Source: Bacteroidota bacterium (GTDB lineage: Bacteria > Bacteroidota > Bacteroidia > Bacteroidales > VadinHA17). From it: a DNA stretch of 64,000 nt. Position 1 is the first letter of the stretch. Each line of letters opens with the position of its first letter. The position numbers and the translations under genes were made by a program. Under the pieces are notes generated by a model. That model made no database searches and was not told the DNA's origin. It was given only the letters and a program-made list of their open reading frames with translations. The stretch is taken from contig JADKBL010000001.1 in NCBI GenBank assembly GCA_016718875.1, positions 332,002-396,001 on the forward strand, written 5' to 3'. This document shows positions 63,718 to 64,000 of the stretch, in pieces.

Positions 63718-64000
63718 GCTAATATATTGTTTTTGTTGACGTCAAAATTTTACTTCTGGTTTCACAAAATGAATCCAACTTCGGGTGACATAAAAACAGT
63801 TTCTAAATGTAATTTTATTTTTTAAAAATATGCATTGTGCTTTTCCACTAAAAGTCAATTTGTACAAAATAACAATTTTAAAATTATTGGTATATCAATA
63901 GATAAAGCATGAAATCCATGACTTTAAACCGGAGAAAATAAAATTGTTTTTAGTAACAGGAAGGTTTAAATTTGATAGCATATTGATATATGCCGGAAAA
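63718..64000. other. Non-coding right edge of the window
   Basis: 283 bp of very AT-rich sequence upstream of the lipoprotein gene. I see no gene, RNA, or clear promoter; a gene reading rightward may start beyond the window. Confidence 0.4.

Noticed and set aside
1..64000. tRNA, rRNA, insertion sequences, integrases or phage genes
   Set aside because: I read through the gaps and found no cloverleaf-like sequence, transposase or terminal repeat that I could support.

Overview
The window is AT-rich bacterial chromosome from a member of the Bacteroidota, most likely an anaerobic or facultative Bacteroidales/Marinilabiliales-type heterotroph; finer placement is not supported. The signs are a type IX secretion (T9SS) C-terminal sorting domain, two 'Fibrobacter succinogenes major paralogous' (FISUMP) domain proteins, the TPR / DUF4292 / EnvC-like envelope trio, many short-signal lipoproteins, weak or absent Shine-Dalgarno sequences, and several promoter-like TAnnTTTG motifs. 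I see no rRNA, tRNA, CRISPR array, insertion sequence or phage gene.

Layout. 1-17.6 kb is mostly housekeeping: cell-envelope genes (EnvC-like, DUF4292, TPR, flippase), a cyclophilin lipoprotein, pheS, a Crp/Fnr regulator, ruvB, a MORN-repeat protein, nadA, rpiB, an Rrf2 regulator, hemW, a PurF-like protein and nfo. A 626-bp AT-rich gap (11227-11852) between divergent nadA and rpiB carries a cluster of DnaA-box-like 9-mers and inverted repeats and is a candidate replication origin. 17.6-25.2 kb mixes two damaged sugar-related genes, a patatin, an Nramp transporter, a YCII/membrane/creatininase set and a frameshifted pdxH.

25.3-48.4 kb is a carbohydrate-degradation region without SusC/SusD: GH20, a Tat-exported deacetylase-like protein, GH88/105, GH5 with an inserted beta-domain, GH97, GH127-type, a xylose-isomerase-like TIM barrel, a DUF1080-PHP fusion, an M61 peptidase, a nucleoside hydrolase and a two-module class-V aminotransferase. 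In its middle sit a small T9SS protein and a 734-residue FISUMP protein with seven 40-residue repeats. The likely substrates are plant or algal pectin/arabinan-type and alpha-linked glycans.

48.6-54.6 kb is a compact, same-strand set (sodium symporter, soluble flavoprotein reductase, 2x[4Fe-4S] ferredoxin, exported nitroreductase, Asp/Glu-racemase-like protein) facing an Old Yellow Enzyme. It looks like an uptake-and-reduction system for an unknown small organic substrate and is the best candidate for an undescribed pathway. 54.7-64 kb has an outer-membrane protein with a Q/P/S-rich linker, two MBL-fold proteins, a YqaA-type membrane protein, exonuclease III, methylglyoxal synthase and an apparently exported SelA-like PLP enzyme with an extra beta-domain.

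A recurrent oddity: four genes carry clear single-base frame breaks (five in total), one has an in-frame stop after its signal region, and a GH97 gene has no start codon. Either the assembly has indel errors or this accessory region is decaying. Annotation of those genes below is of the reconstructed product.
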